A DNA stretch of 10,580 nt from Chloroflexota bacterium (GTDB lineage: Bacteria; Chloroflexota; Anaerolineae; UBA1429): positions 1 to 10,580 of the forward strand of contig JACIWY010000090.1 in NCBI GenBank assembly GCA_014360745.1, in the 5' to 3' direction. Under the pieces are notes generated by a model. That model did not search any database, was not told the origin of the DNA, and was given only the letters and a program-made list of their open reading frames with translations. Both the position numbers and the translations under genes were made by a program. Positions 1 through 6,600 of this stretch are shown here, one piece after another. Numbering within the stretch: the stretch's first letter is position 1; every line of letters begins with the position of its first letter.

Positions 1-732
1 CCGAACCTCCCCGGGCTGGGGCGTCTGATAGACGATCCCTCCCCGAGGTTGCGTTTGGATGGCACTGTCCTGCCGCACCGGGCTGGTATAGACCAGCTTG
101 CCCCCAACGCGCGCCCCCTCCGAGACACGCAACCCCGGCGAAAGCGTACGCGCGACGCCTGGCGGAGTCCAGAAGGGCGGCGGTCCCCCTGCTTGGGCAG
201 GGTCGCCCACATCCACCCGCACATCGCCGCCGATCTCGCCGTCGATCTCTAAAGCGCCCAGAGCGGCCTTCAGGTCACCGGCGACTCGGCCGCCCACTTG
301 GGCCTGATATCCGCCCACCAGAGCGTCCTGACCCACGGAAGCGCCGCGCTGAATATCCAACGCAAAACCGCCGAAGAACAGATTTCGCGCCACATTCGCC
401 GTCGGGCCCAGGATTACACTCGATGCCCCGGTAAAAGCGCTGCCTCGCACGGTGCCGTTCACCTGTACCGTTTGCCCCATCGCAAAGAGGCTGCCCTCCA
501 CCGTCCCGTTGACGAGCACCTCGCCGCCGGTGGCGAACAGATTGCCGCGCACCGTTCCCTCCACAACCACGCGGTCGCCGACGATGAAAACATCGTCGTC
601 GATGACTTGATCGACAGGGATGATCCGCCCCTCGACAAAGACCGCCGCACTGGCCGCGTTCGCAACCATCAGAATCAGGCCGATGGCCAACGCAACGACA
701 AGCCCCCACTTGTACATCCGTCCGCGCCCCAT
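1..732 (-). CDS. Secreted polymer-forming (bactofilin-like) repeat protein, partial, C-terminus off the left edge
   Basis: The frame starts with ATG at 732 and stays open for 244 codons to the window edge. AAGGAG at 739-744 lies 6 nt before the ATG. Residues 1-29 form a typical signal peptide: basic MGRGRMYK, a hydrophobic core at 9-24, and an ANAASA cleavage region. From about residue 45 to 178 there are short beta-type repeats of the pattern V-x-G-T-V-x-G-(N/S)-L-F (for example VEGTVRGNLF and VNGTVEGSLF). This is the signature of bactofilin-like polymer-forming domains, which fold as a right-handed beta-helix and self-assemble. A proline-rich stretch (183-191) and a second short repeat region follow. 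Classical bactofilins are cytoplasmic, so the signal peptide implies an exported or membrane-anchored variant. Related exported proteins often end in transmembrane helices, which would lie outside this window. The family call is fairly firm and the function is unknown. No convincing own promoter was found upstream; CATAAT at 778-783 has no good -35 partner. Confidence 0.8.
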   Translation of the reverse strand, partial: MGRGRMYKWGLVVALAIGLILMVANAASAAVFVEGRIIPVDQVIDDDVFIVGDRVVVEGTVRGNLFATGGEVLVNGTVEGSLFAMGQTVQVNGTVRGSAFTGASSVILGPTANVARNLFFGGFALDIQRGASVGQDALVGGYQAQVGGRVAGDLKAALGALEIDGEIGGDVRVDVGDPAQAGGPPPFWTPPGVARTLSPGLRVSEGARVGGKLVYTSPVRQDSAIQTQPRGGIVYQTPQPGEVR

Positions 733-870
733 TGTCCTCTCCTTTCCCTATACCAATGACAGACTTGCAAAACAGCCATTATGCCCCGTCGCACGAGAGA
801 GGGGCCAGAGCATCCTTGTGCACCTCAAACCCCACCGAACCGCCATGTCGCAAGAGTCTCCGAATAAACT

Positions 871-909
871 TTAACCAATTGTTAACATCTTCTGAACAGC
901 GCCTTAACC
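871..909 (+). promoter_or_regulatory. Pho-box-like array: four TTAACA-type direct repeats with 11-bp period
   Basis: Hexamers TTAACC (871-876), TTAACA (882-887), TGAACA (893-898) and TTAACC (904-909) are spaced exactly 11 bp apart, each with a 5-bp spacer. PhoP of Bacillus binds TTAACA-like direct repeats with 5-bp spacers, and E. coli PhoB binds CTGTCAT repeats with the same 11-bp period. The last repeat lies 9 bp before the TATACT box at 919-924. That is close to the roughly 10-bp distance seen at PhoB-activated promoters, where the box replaces the -35 element. The orientation points to transcription on the plus strand. The same DNA lies 139 bp upstream of the minus-strand bactofilin-like gene, so an effect there is also possible. 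The repeats are seen directly; the regulator is inferred. Confidence 0.55.
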
Positions 910-927
910 TAGTACTCTTATACTAGG
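908..927. repeat. Inverted repeat (7-bp arms) covering the -10 box
   Basis: CCTAGTA at 908-914 is the exact reverse complement of TACTAGG at 921-927, with 6 bp between. The element overlaps the last Pho-box hexamer and the TATACT box at 919-924. It could be a repressor operator on top of the activator array, or a chance palindrome. There is no further evidence for either. Confidence 0.4.
919..924 (+). promoter_or_regulatory. Candidate -10 box (TATACT) behind the Pho-box array
   Basis: TATACT matches the sigma70 -10 consensus at five of six positions. No TTGACA-like hexamer sits 16-18 bp upstream. That is usual for PhoB/PhoP-activated promoters, where the activator site takes the place of the -35. 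The predicted start is near 931-933. No plus-strand coding region follows before the hairpin at 989. Confidence 0.45.
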
Positions 928-931
928 TTGT

Positions 932-1032
932 GGCTGGAAAGTATCGGCCCACAAACTCCAATCCACTAGTCCTATTCCCCCTCGATATCCCGAGATCGCG
1001 CTTGGCAGGTAGCGCGATCTCGGGCCTCTTTT
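932..1032 (+). ncRNA. Putative small RNA gene of about 100 nt, possibly phosphate-regulated
   Basis: A transcript from the TATACT box at 919-924 would start near 932 and end at the U-rich tail after the hairpin at 989-1024, giving about 100 nt. The interval has no ATG and no open frame on the plus strand. A largely unstructured 5' part contains a C-rich stretch (TCCTATTCCCCCTC, 969-982), followed by the terminator hairpin. C-rich single-stranded loops in small RNAs of other bacteria often pair with Shine-Dalgarno sites, so a role in translational control is plausible but unproven. The 3' end overlaps the last codon of the convergent abgA-like gene. Promoter, regulator and RNA are all inferred from the arrangement. 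The alternative is a terminator serving only the minus-strand operon. Confidence 0.4.
989..1032 (+). terminator. Intrinsic terminator hairpin, 14-bp perfect stem, U-rich tail on the plus strand
   Basis: The arm at 989-1002 (CCCGAGATCGCGCT) is exactly complementary to 1011-1024, with an 8-nt loop. On the plus strand CCTCTTTT follows directly, giving the classic terminator layout. On the minus strand the hairpin is followed by ATATCGAGGGGG, which is not U-rich. It could still end the abgA-side transcript, whose stop codon lies 7 bp away, but its best reading is termination of a plus-strand transcript. Confidence 0.7.
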
Positions 1033-2368
1033 AGCCAAGCAGATCACAGATCAACCAGAGCAGCAGCTCGATAGCGCGGGGCAACACGGCCTCATCGATA
1101 TCGAACAGCGAGGTATGCCCCCCGCGCACGCGCTCGCGATCGGGGTCACGGCGCGAGATGCCCAAAGGGTCGGCACCTAGCGCAATGCCCGCCGCTTGCC
1201 CGCCGCGAGCCTGTACCCGACGCATCATATAGGTGAAATCCTCGCTGCCACCGCGAGGCTCCAACGGCAAAAAGGTGTATCCACCCAAGGTTTCCGCCGC
1301 GCGCCGGATGCGCGCCGACAGGTCGGCATCGCTCATGGCCGATTCAGCGGCGCCCATCTCGCGCACGCTCCAGCCACAGCCGTACATCTTGGCCGCCCCT
1401 TCGATCACCTCCAACGCCCGGCGATACATGTACTCGTTCAGCTCCGTCGTGGCGCCGCGTGTCTCGGCCATGAACCAGGCTTCGGCAGGGGTCATGTTGC
1501 GGCCGGCGCCCGCCTCCAGCCTGCCCACATTGACCCTCGTCAGCCCCTCGGCATGTCGTGAGATGGCGTACAAATTTAACACCGCATTGGCTGCCGCCAG
1601 CAAAGCGTTGCGCCCCTGCTGAGGATTGCTCCCGGCATGAGCCGCTTTGCCTTCAAAACGCACATCAAATTTGCGCGTCGCCGCATAGCCGCCGGTGCCG
1701 GCGATCATCTCTCCCAATTTCCAGCCCGTATAAACGTGTATCCCCAATAGCAAATCCACATCGTCGACTATGCCGGCTTCCACCATGGAACGCGCTCCGC
1801 GCACTCCCTCTTCCGCCGGTTGAAAGATGAGCTTTACCTTGCCCGGCAACGAGGCGCCCAATCGTGGTAGAGCTTCGGCCAGCGCCAGGCCGATGGCCGT
1901 ATGCGCATCGTGCCCGCAGGCGTGCATAATACCGGGATTTTGGGAAACAAACCCTTCCCGATAGGGGCGATGTTCCTCGCTGCAGGCCTCTTGAATAGGC
2001 AGGGCATCCATATCCACCCGCAGGCCGATAGTAGGGCCCTCGCCGAACCGCCTGCTGCCCACGACTCCTGTGTAGCCGCCACGCAAAGCTCGGATAAACT
2101 CGGCATCGGCGCCCTGGCGCAATGCCCGCTCATACTCGGCGGCCAGCTCGTCTTCGCTCGGCACACCCATGCGCGCAGCCTCGTCGTGAACTTGGCGGCC
2201 CAGCTGCACTTCCCAGCCGGCCTTCGTCAGGCGGCGAGCCACCAACGAGCCGGTGCGAAACTCGCTCCACCCCAGTTCGGGGTAGCGATGGAAATCCCGC
2301 CGATCAGCAACAACCTGTCCGGCCAACTCCTCGGCCAGCGCTCTAACGACTGAAATATCTACCATCAC
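1031..2368 (-). CDS. abgA: M20 family amidohydrolase, AbgA-like (p-aminobenzoyl-glutamate hydrolase subunit A type)
   Basis: A metal-dependent hydrolase of peptidase family M20D, 445 residues, expected to be cytoplasmic. Visible motifs are RVDMDAL (117-123), HACGHDAHT (149-157; Cys and His of the metal site), QPAEEG (183-188; Glu pair), HAGSNPQQGRNA (244-255; dimerisation-domain signature), GSEDF (374-378) and GGHTSLFDIDE (416-426; C-terminal metal His). The long segment at about 55-98 between the N-terminal helix and GGYTGVV is typical of E. coli AbgA and is missing in shorter IAA-amino-acid hydrolases, so AbgA is the closest match. AbgA cleaves p-aminobenzoyl-glutamate, a folate breakdown product, together with AbgB; no AbgB is seen here, so the substrate may differ. 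Two starts compete: GTG at 2368 (overlapping the upstream TGA as GTGA) and ATG at 2365 (TGATG). An AGGTG site precedes both. Either way translation looks coupled to the upstream gene. Confidence 0.88.
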   Translation of the reverse strand: MMVDISVVRALAEELAGQVVADRRDFHRYPELGWSEFRTGSLVARRLTKAGWEVQLGRQVHDEAARMGVPSEDELAAEYERALRQGADAEFIRALRGGYTGVVGSRRFGEGPTIGLRVDMDALPIQEACSEEHRPYREGFVSQNPGIMHACGHDAHTAIGLALAEALPRLGASLPGKVKLIFQPAEEGVRGARSMVEAGIVDDVDLLLGIHVYTGWKLGEMIAGTGGYAATRKFDVRFEGKAAHAGSNPQQGRNALLAAANAVLNLYAISRHAEGLTRVNVGRLEAGAGRNMTPAEAWFMAETRGATTELNEYMYRRALEVIEGAAKMYGCGWSVREMGAAESAMSDADLSARIRRAAETLGGYTFLPLEPRGGSEDFTYMMRRVQARGGQAAGIALGADPLGISRRDPDRERVRGGHTSLFDIDEAVLPRAIELLLWLICDLLG

Positions 2369-3684
2369 GATCGGCTCACCTGTTCAAAGGCAGCCCGCCC
2401 TCCCCAGACCGGCGCATTGCGATCGATAACGATGCCGGCCTCGTCCAACCCTTCCCCGATGGCACGCAGACAATCGGGCCAAGCACCGTCGTAATGGCCG
2501 ATGGTCAGGGCGTCGGCGCCACACTGCGCCGAGATCAAGATCCCTCGTTTGACCAGCTCGGGCGTCGCTTTGGGCCTCGGTGAAATGGCCGACAGGAAAT
2601 ATTTGTCGATGCCGATGGCTCGACGCACGCTATGCAAATAGGCCCGCTTCCACTCCATCCGCGCCGGGTCGCCCGACTGTTCGGCATAATCGGAACTGCG
2701 CACCGAATCCATAAACTGCCCCACCGCCCGCAAGTCGATGCCCATCAACTCCGGATAGGCGGCAAAGTGGTTCAGGCGCACATCGATAGTGGGCTTGATC
2801 TTGTGAACGGCGCCATAGATTTCTTGGAAAAAGCTGGTGATGGCACGATTGCGCAGGCTCAGAAACTGGTATAGCTCGGGCATTTCGGCCAACAGGGCCG
2901 TCGACGTGGTGCTGCTTTGCCAAAGCAGGTTCAATTCGAAGGCCTGGCGGTGGTTATAGCGATCATAACCATCGGCAATCCAACGCAAGCGCGACACCAT
3001 GGCCCCCCAATCCACCCCTTGACGCTCGGCTGCGGCACGGCAATGCTCGCAAAAGCAGCCGCCCAAGGTTACGCCGGTCAAACGTTGCAGCTCGGGCGAG
3101 GTAGAGCTGGCCCAAGGCTGGCCGCGCCCCGGGTGAAAACCGCGCAGACAGGTCTGCACAAAGTCGATATCATAATGGCTGGCCAGGTCCACGTAGAGCG
3201 CCACCCCATAGACGCGTACATCGGGGTGATTCACACAGACCTGCCCTTCGAAGGGCCGCCCATAGATGTCGCGCTGAACGATGTCGGCCAATTCGCCTCG
3301 GGTGCGTGCCTTATCCACCCAAGTGTGCGACAGCTCGGCGCCGACGGTCATGCCCCGGCGCCTGGAAGCGTCGATCAACTCTTGTAACCAATCGTGCCCC
3401 TGTAACTCTGGGTTGTCGCTGGTGAGCGGCTTGATGCGGCTATGGGCATACGCCTCGGGGCTGGGCATCCAGTACGCGCGCGAATCCTCCGTCCAATACA
3501 CCTTGCGCTTCGGGTTATGCGGATAATAAAAGTCGGTCAGGGGGCGCTTTTCGTCGTGCATCAACGCCACGAGATAGGTGGAATTGATGCGCGTGTCGCG
3601 CTCCAACACGTCAAGAATATGCTCCACCCCCTCATCAAGCAGATCCCAGGCGTATAAGCTGGCGACGACCTCTCTCCAGAACAT
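2365..3684 (-). CDS. Glycoside-hydrolase-like TIM-barrel protein of unknown substrate
   Basis: The protein has 439 residues from ATG 3684. AAGGAG at 3690-3695 lies 5 nt before that ATG, so I prefer it to the in-frame TTG at 3702. There is no signal peptide, so it is probably cytoplasmic. Alternating hydrophobic strands and helices suggest a (beta/alpha)8 barrel. The segment YDIDFVQTCLRGF (171-183), followed by GGCFCEHCRAAAERQGVD (208-225), resembles uncharacterised sugar-hydrolase-like proteins in which a CxC-x2-C cluster follows a barrel strand. Candidate acidic residues include E117 (GAELSH), D301 (DVRLNHF) and E335 (DYAEQSGD), but no catalytic pair can be assigned with confidence. It is coupled to the M20 amidohydrolase downstream (GTGA/TGATG overlap), so the two may act in one catabolic route. 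It sits 42 bp after mscL. Confidence 0.6.
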   Translation of the reverse strand: MFWREVVASLYAWDLLDEGVEHILDVLERDTRINSTYLVALMHDEKRPLTDFYYPHNPKRKVYWTEDSRAYWMPSPEAYAHSRIKPLTSDNPELQGHDWLQELIDASRRRGMTVGAELSHTWVDKARTRGELADIVQRDIYGRPFEGQVCVNHPDVRVYGVALYVDLASHYDIDFVQTCLRGFHPGRGQPWASSTSPELQRLTGVTLGGCFCEHCRAAAERQGVDWGAMVSRLRWIADGYDRYNHRQAFELNLLWQSSTTSTALLAEMPELYQFLSLRNRAITSFFQEIYGAVHKIKPTIDVRLNHFAAYPELMGIDLRAVGQFMDSVRSSDYAEQSGDPARMEWKRAYLHSVRRAIGIDKYFLSAISPRPKATPELVKRGILISAQCGADALTIGHYDGAWPDCLRAIGEGLDEAGIVIDRNAPVWGGRAAFEQVSRS

Positions 3685-3689
3685 GACAA

Positions 3690-3695
3690 CTCCTT
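3690..3695 (-). promoter_or_regulatory. Shine-Dalgarno site deciding the start of the glycoside-hydrolase-like gene
   Basis: AAGGAG on the minus strand, 5 nt before ATG 3684. It lies inside the extra residues that a TTG start at 3702 would add, which argues for the ATG. Confidence 0.7.
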
Positions 3696-3726
3696 CCTGC
3701 AACAGGGCGATACTAGGAACGGCTTG

Positions 3727-4230
3727 CTAACGCCCGGCCCCTTCCTCCTGGCCCTGGGGCAATAGTGAGGTGCAATTAGGGCAACGACTGGCTTGAATCG
3801 GGATCATCGTATAACAAAAAGGGCAGGCTTTGGTGGTAGGCGCGGAGGGCGGAGCCGGTTTTTCGCGGGCCAATCTGTTGACCCAACGAACGAGAAAAAA
3901 GATGACCACGCCGATAATAAGGAAATCGATGATCGAATTGATAAATCGACCATAGTTTATAGTGGCCGCGCCGGCCTGTTGTGCCTCGGCCAGTGTAGTA
4001 TAACGGCCGCCGGAGAGAGGAATGAACAAATTGTTGAAATCCACGCGGGCCAACAAGAGGCCGATGGGGGGCATGAGGATATCGTTCACCAAAGAATTGA
4101 CCACTTCGCGAAAGGCTCCGCCGATGATAATGCCCACGGCCAAGTCTATCACGTTGCCCCGCATGACAAATTTCTTGAACTCTTGCCATACGGGATCCCC
4201 CTTGGCGCGCAACGTTGCCCACAACTTCAT
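3727..4230 (-). CDS. mscL: Large-conductance mechanosensitive channel MscL with C-terminal zinc ribbon
   Basis: A homopentameric inner-membrane channel that opens under membrane tension and releases solutes on hypo-osmotic shock. The 167-residue protein has the family's N-terminal helix with WQEFKKFVMRGNVIDLAVG (15-33), a first membrane helix through IIIGGAF and NDILMPP (to about 55), a periplasmic loop with LFIPL (68-72), and a second membrane helix at 98-118. The C-terminus adds CPFC-x10-CPNC (136-153), a four-cysteine zinc-ribbon motif found in a subset of MscL proteins and absent from E. coli MscL. Two ATGs compete, at 4233 and 4230. AGGAGG at 4238-4243 gives spacers of 4 and 7 nt, so 4230 is preferred. 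The 81-bp gap before it contains TATACT (4286-4291, minus strand) without a good -35, so a weak promoter of its own is possible but unproven. Confidence 0.95.
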   Translation of the reverse strand: MKLWATLRAKGDPVWQEFKKFVMRGNVIDLAVGIIIGGAFREVVNSLVNDILMPPIGLLLARVDFNNLFIPLSGGRYTTLAEAQQAGAATINYGRFINSIIDFLIIGVVIFFLVRWVNRLAREKPAPPSAPTTKACPFCYTMIPIQASRCPNCTSLLPQGQEEGAGR

Positions 4231-4311
4231 CATCCACCCTCCTCTTCCCGGCGAGCATTGGGAAGGTCCTTGCAGCCTCGATGACAGTATACCGCTTGTT
4301 GTAGATCTAGG

Positions 4312-5427
4312 CTATGAACCGGCCAGAACCTCCTCATATACCCTTTCGATCTCTTCCACCATTCGCTCTGCGCAGAACTGGTCGGCCCGAGCCCGTGCCC
4401 CGGCAGCGAGGCGTTGGCGCAAGGCGTCATCGCTTAACAGCCGATTGATGGCCCATGCCAACGCATCAGGATCTCGCGGGGCCACCACCAAGCCCGATTC
4501 GCCATCGCGGTTTACATAGCTCACCCCCGTGCCCACTTCCGTGCTGATCACGGGCAAACCGGCGCTCATCGCCTCCACCTGTACCAAACCGAACGCCTCG
4601 CTCCGCGCGCTGGCCGGCAGGCAAAAAAGATCCGCCGCCCCATAATAGAGGGGCAGGGCCTCATCCGGCACACGACCGGCCAGATACACCCGTTCTCCCA
4701 AGCCCAGAGTTTCGATCTCTCTGCGCAAGGCGGCCCCTTCCGGCCCCGAACCCACGATCACCAGCTTGGCCGGGGCCGGAACCCGCGTCATGGCCGACAA
4801 CAAATAATCGAGCCCTTTGTAATACCGCAAAACCCCTACAAAGAGCACCAACGGCCCATCTCCAAGCCTGGCCCGCAGCCGCGTCGCCGCCTCTCGATCT
4901 ATATGGCGAAAGCGTCCTTGATCGATACCGAACGGCACCACCACCACTCGGGCGCGCAATCGCCTCAACACATCAGAGCTTTCTACATAGTTGGGCGTCG
5001 TGGCGATAATACGATCGGCGGAGGCCAGAATGCGCATCATCAACGGCCGATAGAGCCGTAATAAGGAACGCTGGCGCACAATATCGCTATGGTAAGTGAT
5101 CACCATCTTGCGTCCACGCCCCATCACATAATGGGCAATCTCGCCTAGCGGGTAGGGAAAATGCAGGTGGGTGATCTCCGGTCGCTGGGCCCGCAGCTGG
5201 CAGAACAACGCTGCGCTGAGCGGCGTCGAGGCCACGCTGACCAAACGTGCCGCTTTGATCACCCGCACGCCGTTGAGTTCCTCGATCGTCGTGCGCCGGG
5301 TAGGGCTCGTGGCCAGCACCGTAACCTCATGGCCAGCACGCACCTGGCGCTCGGCCAGCAGCTTGACATGATTCTCGATGCCCCCCAACACCGGCCAATA
5401 ATCTTTATACACATGAAGGATGCGCAC
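4312..5427 (-). CDS. GT4-family glycosyltransferase (GT-B fold)
   Basis: A retaining sugar transferase using a nucleotide-sugar donor, 371 residues, no signal peptide, likely cytoplasmic or at the inner membrane face. The N-terminal Rossmann half begins MRILHVYKDYWPVLGGIENH, with the GG-I-E acceptor-side loop at 15-18 usual in GT4 enzymes. The donor half shows LFVGVLRYYKG (195-205), VIVGSGPE (223-230) and the catalytic E-x7-E motif in SEAFGLVQVE (E277, E285). The start is GTG at 5427, the only in-frame start that keeps the conserved N-terminal strand. GGAGG at 5438-5442 lies 10 nt upstream. The gene lies 18 bp after another GT4 gene, so both likely build the same glycan or glycolipid. Donor and acceptor cannot be told from sequence. 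Confidence 0.9.
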   Translation of the reverse strand: MRILHVYKDYWPVLGGIENHVKLLAERQVRAGHEVTVLATSPTRRTTIEELNGVRVIKAARLVSVASTPLSAALFCQLRAQRPEITHLHFPYPLGEIAHYVMGRGRKMVITYHSDIVRQRSLLRLYRPLMMRILASADRIIATTPNYVESSDVLRRLRARVVVVPFGIDQGRFRHIDREAATRLRARLGDGPLVLFVGVLRYYKGLDYLLSAMTRVPAPAKLVIVGSGPEGAALRREIETLGLGERVYLAGRVPDEALPLYYGAADLFCLPASARSEAFGLVQVEAMSAGLPVISTEVGTGVSYVNRDGESGLVVAPRDPDALAWAINRLLSDDALRQRLAAGARARADQFCAERMVEEIERVYEEVLAGS

Positions 5428-5445
5428 AGAGCCCTGCCCTCCCGC

Positions 5446-6576
5446 TCATCGCGTGGCCACGTGACGATAGACGGCCAGGGTCGCAATCGCCGTGCGTTCC
5501 CAGGTAAACTCGGCCGCCCGCGCGCGGCCCCTGACCGAAAGATCGCGGCGCAAATCCGCGTCGCTCAACAGGCGCGCCAAAAGGTCCCGTAGGGTATCCA
5601 CATCCATCGGATCAAAGGTCAGCCCGGCGTCCCCTACCACCTCCGAGAGGGAAGCTCGCTCCGAGGCGAGCACCGGCGCGCCGCAGGCCATAGCTTCCAA
5701 CACAGGCAGCCCAAAACCCTCATACAAAGAAGGAAAGACAAAGGCCAGCGCCCCGCTATAGAGCGAGGGCAGGTCGGCATCATCGACGATTCCCAGCATA
5801 CGCACAGCATGTTCCAAACCCCATCGCGCAATGGCCTGGCGCACTTCTGGATAGCGAGGATCCTCTTTGCCGGCCAACACCAATTCAGCCCCCTTGCGCA
5901 CGCCCTCCGGCACCCGCCCCCATGCCTCTATCAGACGCACCAGGTTTTTATGCGGCTTGTTGATCCCCACATAGAGCACATACCGCTCCGGAAGCCCCAA
6001 GCGTCGGCCGAGATCCGTCACCTCGGCATCGGAGCGAGGATAAAAAGCGGCGTCCACACCATATGGCGTGGTGACCAGCCGCTCGGCCGACACGCCCCAC
6101 AACCGCTGCAGGTCTTGGCGCGTCGCCTCAGAACCGGTGAGAACAGCCTGCGCACGGCGACAAGTCCGCCGCGCCAATGCGCGGAACAAGAACCTCAGGC
6201 GCGGGTTCGGCAAGGCATCGGGGCACAATTCGGGGATCAGGTCATGGATGGTGACCACCATTGGGCAACGCCCCCAATAGGGCACCACAAAATAGGGGCT
6301 GTGATAGCAATTCGCCTTCCATCGCCCAAGAAGTTTGGGCAGGATCCATTGCTGCCCCGGCCCAAAAACGCCGGCCGATACTTGGACCCCCTCTACGCGA
6401 GGATGCTCCAACAGGGCCTGTAAAGGATAATGCCTGTTCTCCACATGAGGATCATAGAGCAACAACAACGTCTCGTCGGAAAGCAGGCCGGCCAACGCCC
6501 GTGCCAAACTGTAGGTATAGCGACCAATGCCGGGAAAATGATCCTGGATATAACGCCCATCGAGGGCAAAGCGCAT
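5446..6576 (-). CDS. GT4-family glycosyltransferase, mannosyltransferase B-like subfamily
   Basis: The protein has 376 residues from ATG 6576. Three ATGs stand in a row (6582, 6579, 6576). AAGGTG at 6584-6589 gives spacers of 1, 4 and 7 nt, so the third is preferred. The sequence has GIGRYTYSL (16-24) near the N-terminus, the HDLIPE motif (111-116), a donor-phosphate loop YVGINKPHKN (202-211), and the E-x7-E motif within YEGFGLPVLEAMACGAPV (E286, E294). These features match the GT4 group that includes O-antigen mannosyltransferases (MtfB/WbaZ-like). The sugar specificity is not proven. It follows the ccsA-like gene by 24 bp and precedes the second GT4 gene by 18 bp, so all are probably cotranscribed. 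Confidence 0.9.
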   Translation of the reverse strand: MRFALDGRYIQDHFPGIGRYTYSLARALAGLLSDETLLLLYDPHVENRHYPLQALLEHPRVEGVQVSAGVFGPGQQWILPKLLGRWKANCYHSPYFVVPYWGRCPMVVTIHDLIPELCPDALPNPRLRFLFRALARRTCRRAQAVLTGSEATRQDLQRLWGVSAERLVTTPYGVDAAFYPRSDAEVTDLGRRLGLPERYVLYVGINKPHKNLVRLIEAWGRVPEGVRKGAELVLAGKEDPRYPEVRQAIARWGLEHAVRMLGIVDDADLPSLYSGALAFVFPSLYEGFGLPVLEAMACGAPVLASERASLSEVVGDAGLTFDPMDVDTLRDLLARLLSDADLRRDLSVRGRARAAEFTWERTAIATLAVYRHVATR

Positions 6577-6600
6577 CATCATGCACCTTTCCAGTCCACC

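Noticed and set aside
298..759. Plus-strand open frame opposite the bactofilin-like gene
   Set aside because: It is antisense to a well-supported gene with a signal peptide and repeats. Its translation is rich in His, Arg and Pro with no domain pattern and no Shine-Dalgarno.
733..870. Search for further genes or a promoter upstream of the bactofilin-like gene
   Set aside because: The short plus-strand frames here lack Shine-Dalgarno sites. CATAAT (778-783) and TATAGG (747-752) on the minus strand have no well-spaced -35 partners, so no promoter is claimed.
871..909. Phased repeats as a CRISPR or transposon end
   Set aside because: The repeat unit is only 6 bp with 5-bp spacers and there are no cas genes or transposase. 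The pattern fits a regulator array instead.
1901..2353. Plus-strand open frame of 150 codons
   Set aside because: It lies wholly opposite the M20 amidohydrolase, which has clear motifs. This is a GC-rich shadow frame.
4286..4291. TATACT as a promoter for mscL on the minus strand
   Set aside because: No acceptable -35 at 16-18 bp and no extended -10. It is kept only as a weak possibility within the mscL entry.
4302..4309. Palindrome TAGATCTA between the GT4 gene and mscL
   Set aside because: Eight bp with no loop and no U-run, so not a terminator. It is probably chance.
5809..6423. Plus-strand open frame of 204 codons
   Set aside because: It is opposite the GT4 gene with the E-x7-E motif, and its product shows no domain features.
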